A DNA stretch of 64,000 nt from Pseudovibrio sp. Alg231-02 (GTDB lineage: Bacteria > Pseudomonadota > Alphaproteobacteria > Rhizobiales > Stappiaceae). Below the pieces are notes generated by a model that was not told the origin of the DNA, ran no database searches, and was given only the letters and a program-made list of their open reading frames with translations. Positions within the stretch are counted from its first letter, which is position 1. Each line of letters starts with the position of its first letter. Both the position numbers and the translations under genes were made by a program. Location of the stretch: contig NZ_FREX01000001.1 of assembly GCF_900143565.1 (NCBI RefSeq), forward strand, positions 449,068 through 513,067. Reading direction: 5' to 3'. Below, in pieces: positions 61,609-64,000 of the stretch.

Positions 61609-63243
61609 ATGTCCGAAACACTTGCTCCCGAGTACGTTCACACCTCTCTTTTTCCATTGGGTAAAGACAAAACTCCTTATCGCAAACTGACCTCCGAGTA
61701 TGTGAGCGAAGTTGAGTTTGACGGTGAGAAAATCTTGAAGGTGGAGCAAGAGGGTCTTCGCTTACTTGCCGAAGAAGCGTTTAAAGACATCAACCATTTC
61801 CTGCGCCCTTCCCATCTGGAGCAGCTCCGTAAAATTCTCGACGACCCTGAAGCAACTGCAAACGATAAATTCGTTGCTTTTGACCTGATGAAGAACGCGA
61901 ATATTTCAGCCGCTGGCGTATTGCCAATGTGTCAGGACACTGGCACTGCAATTGTGATGGGTAAAAAAGGCCGCAAAGTCTGGACTAACGGGCATGACGA
62001 AGCAGCGCTCGGTGAAGGCGCACGTGATGCTTACTTCAAAAAGAATCTGCGCTACTCCCAGCTGGCGCCGATTTCCATGTTCGAGGAAAAGAACACCAAG
62101 AACAACATGCCGGCTCAGATCGAGCTTTATGCTGAAGGTGATGACGCGTACAAGTTCTTGTTCATGGCAAAAGGCGGTGGGTCTGCTAACAAGACCTTCC
62201 TGTTCCAAGGCACTCCGAGCCTGCTGACCAAAGATCGCATGATTGAGTTCCTGAAGGAGAAAATTCTCACTCTTGGTACTGCAGCATGCCCGCCATATCA
62301 CCTCGCAATCGTCATCGGCGGCACATCTGCAGAGTTGAATCTGAAATCTGTAAAAATGGCTTCTGCCCGTTACCTGGATGAGCTGCCAACAGAAGGGTCT
62401 GAAGGCGGTCACGCATTCCGTGATCTGGAAATGGAAGCTGAAATTCACAAACTGACACAATCCAGCGGTGTTGGCGCACAGTTTGGTGGCAAATACTTCT
62501 GCCACGACGTGCGCGTGATCCGTCTGCCACGTCATGGCGCATCATTGCCAATAGGCATTGGTGTCTCTTGTTCAGCAGACCGTCAGGCAACTGGTAAGAT
62601 CACCAAGGAAGGCATCTACCTGGAGGACCTGGAGCGGAATCCTGAAGTCTACATGCCGGAAGTTACCGACACCGATCTTTCTGATGATGTTGTAAAGGTC
62701 GACCTCACGCGCCCAATGAGTGAGATCCTTGGCGAGCTGACCAAGCATCCAACCAAAACACGGCTTTCGTTGAGCGGTCCGTTGATCGTGGCCCGCGATC
62801 TGGCGCATTCCAAGCTCCGTGATCGTCTCGAGGCTGGTGAGCCACTCCCTGACTACATCAAGAACCATCCGGTTTATTATGCAGGTCCAGCCAAGACGCC
62901 CGAAGGTATGCCTTCCGGTTCATTTGGCCCAACCACTGCTGGCCGTATGGATGCTTATGTGGACCAGTTTCAGGCCGCTGGAGGCTCTATGGTGATGCTT
63001 GCCAAGGGCAACCGCTCAGCAGATGTTCGTCGTGCGTGTCAGGCTCACGGTGGTTTTTACCTCGGTTCTATCGGTGGCCCTGCAGCCCGCCTTGCTCAAG
63101 ACTGCATCAAGAGTGTTGAAGTGGTTGAATATGAAGAGCTGGGTATGGAAGCCGTTTGGAAGATCGAAGTTGAAGACTTCCCTGCCTTCATCGTGGTGGA
63201 CGACAAAGGTAATGACTTCTTTAAAGAACTGAACCTGAGCTAA
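61609..63243 (+). CDS. fumA: Class I fumarate hydratase (iron-sulfur)
   Basis: A 544-residue enzyme that interconverts fumarate and malate in the TCA cycle. The N-terminal (alpha) domain has [20 protein letters not shown], with cluster-binding Cys, plus [30 protein letters not shown] and [19 protein letters not shown], which supply the other candidate Cys ligands. The C-terminal (beta) domain has [30 protein letters not shown] and a closing IPAFIVV-type strand. The single-chain length fits FumA/FumB. It is oxygen-sensitive in relatives. It ends in a strong terminator. Confidence 0.93.
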   Translation: MSETLAPEYVHTSLFPLGKDKTPYRKLTSEYVSEVEFDGEKILKVEQEGLRLLAEEAFKDINHFLRPSHLEQLRKILDDPEATANDKFVAFDLMKNANISAAGVLPMCQDTGTAIVMGKKGRKVWTNGHDEAALGEGARDAYFKKNLRYSQLAPISMFEEKNTKNNMPAQIELYAEGDDAYKFLFMAKGGGSANKTFLFQGTPSLLTKDRMIEFLKEKILTLGTAACPPYHLAIVIGGTSAELNLKSVKMASARYLDELPTEGSEGGHAFRDLEMEAEIHKLTQSSGVGAQFGGKYFCHDVRVIRLPRHGASLPIGIGVSCSADRQATGKITKEGIYLEDLERNPEVYMPEVTDTDLSDDVVKVDLTRPMSEILGELTKHPTKTRLSLSGPLIVARDLAHSKLRDRLEAGEPLPDYIKNHPVYYAGPAKTPEGMPSGSFGPTTAGRMDAYVDQFQAAGGSMVMLAKGNRSADVRRACQAHGGFYLGSIGGPAARLAQDCIKSVEVVEYEELGMEAVWKIEVEDFPAFIVVDDKGNDFFKELNLS

Positions 63244-63271
63244 CTGTTCTGGTGAGATAATACCGAGATTG

Positions 63272-63298
63272 AAGGGCGTTCTTTAGAGCGCCCTTTTT
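63272..63298 (+). terminator. Terminator after fumarase
   Basis: A 10-bp stem (63272-63281 with 63286-63295, one G-U) is followed by a T-run, about 30 bases after the stop codon. Confidence 0.88.
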
Positions 63299-63603
63299 CA
63301 CTGCCTGCATTCATGACAATTTCATTCAATCACAATTCAAATTAGCCACATTCATGTTTCATTGAATATATTAATTAGCGTTTTAGCTAGATGCAAATTA
63401 AGCTCGAGACGAATGTAAATCAGCTTCGAATGGATCGTGAGTAAAATCCTTTTCCATAAGAAGTATATAGCAGCAGTTGTAGTCTGTATTACTTCAACAA
63501 TTAATAGATTTGACATTCTAAGCTGCGAGCGTCTCCCTACTCGCTGCATAAATTCCCTCATGCAAACGAGATAAAACAAACAACAATATCCCAGGGGGTA
63601 TCA
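63299..63603. other. AT-rich intergenic region before the last gene
   Basis: No gene is seen. The region is AT-rich and should contain the promoter of the transpeptidase gene. An AGGGGG-type ribosome-binding site lies just before the ATG at 63604. Confidence 0.5.
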
Positions 63604-64000
63604 ATGCGCATACTTATCGCGAGTGTTGCTCTTTGCTTCGCAGCACTATTTACCGGAACTCAGGCAGATGCCGCAGCGTCTGGCAAGTTCTTTGATCACG
63701 CATCCAAAAAATGGGTTTCCTATGGTTCTGCTCACCATGGAAAATCCCCAATCAAACGTAAGCAGGTCAGGTATAACGGCTCATACGGCCCGAACACTAT
63801 TGTGATCAGCACAAAAGATCGACGCCTCTACCATATTCGCGGCAATGGCACCGCGATGGTATACGGTGTTGGCGTCGGTCGTCAGGGATTCCAGTGGTCT
63901 GGAACTCACCGAATTACCCGTAAGGCTGAGTGGCCAAGCTGGACACCACCAAAGGTCATGATTGAGCGTGAACGCCGTAAAGGACGCAATCTGCCTAGCT
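63604..64000 (+). CDS. L,D-transpeptidase (YkuD domain), 3' end outside window
   Basis: The first 132 codons are visible. A signal peptide (MRILIASVALCFAALF, cleavage near TQADA or DAAA) is followed by the ErfK/YbiS/YcfS/YnhG-type N-terminal part of a YkuD domain: NTIVISTKDRRLYHIR, then AMVYGVGVGRQGFQWSGTHR and ITRKAEWPSWTPP. The catalytic HxxxGxxxSxGC motif lies beyond the window end. Such enzymes cross-link peptidoglycan (3-3 links) or attach proteins to it in the periplasm. The strong AGGGGG before the ATG supports the start. Confidence 0.88.
   Translation, partial: MRILIASVALCFAALFTGTQADAAASGKFFDHASKKWVSYGSAHHGKSPIKRKQVRYNGSYGPNTIVISTKDRRLYHIRGNGTAMVYGVGVGRQGFQWSGTHRITRKAEWPSWTPPKVMIERERRKGRNLPS

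Noticed and set aside
1-64000. CRISPR arrays, insertion sequences, tRNA, rRNA, prophage or defence genes
   Set aside because: None was seen on either strand; no regular direct repeats, transposase motifs or RNA gene hallmarks were found.

Overview
The window looks like an alphaproteobacterial chromosome, most likely order Hyphomicrobiales and plausibly a marine Pseudovibrio/Stappia-type bacterium. This is inferred from the Sinorhizobium-style flagellar locus (motB-motC-fliK/motD, motE, flaF-flbT, rem, short rhizobial flagellin) and a moderate GC content. No rRNA, tRNA, CRISPR array, transposase or phage gene was recognised.

Layout. Positions 1-125 hold the start of a tryptophan-synthase-beta-like gene. 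Positions 126-824 have no gene but contain many short hairpins, several with GNRA loops on the minus strand, and are the best candidate for an unrecognised structured RNA. Positions 825-8147 (minus strand) are a dipeptide/oligopeptide ABC transporter: dppA-(hairpin)-dppB-dppC-dppD-dppF, followed by a second dppA paralog. Positions 8721-10773 carry a LiuR-like MerR regulator with a perfect palindrome just upstream, slyX, and a GntR/FadR-type regulator.

Positions 10818-46363 are one flagellar/motility locus of about 35 kb. Reading on the minus strand from the right, the first run is motA, fliM, a DUF6468-like gene, fliN, fliG, flhB, an unknown gene, flgB, flgC, fliE, flgG, flgA, flgI, motE, flgH, fliL and fliP. 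A single flagellin follows. Next come an unknown gene, fliF, a fliH-like gene, motB, motC, fliK and a lytic transglycosylase. The last run is flgE, flgK, flgL, flaF, flbT, flgD, fliQ, flhA, fliR, fliJ-like, a FlgJ-type rod-binding gene, flgN-like, a FliL-like gene and an unknown gene. On the plus strand flgF, an unknown gene and fliI diverge from motA. The regulator rem converges on fliI. Together these encode the MS and C rings, export gate and ATPase, rod, P and L rings, hook, junctions, filament, stator and an OmpR-type regulator. VisN/VisR are not in the window.

Positions 47119-63243 are housekeeping genes, mostly on the plus strand: UDP-glucose dehydrogenase, the TamA/TamB pair, an Ldh-family dehydrogenase (minus), succinate-semialdehyde dehydrogenase, a GNAT acetyltransferase, a small methyltransferase, a yceI-cytochrome b561-yceI operon and class I fumarase. 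The window ends inside an L,D-transpeptidase gene. Most functional calls rest on family motifs read by eye. No database or folding search was possible.
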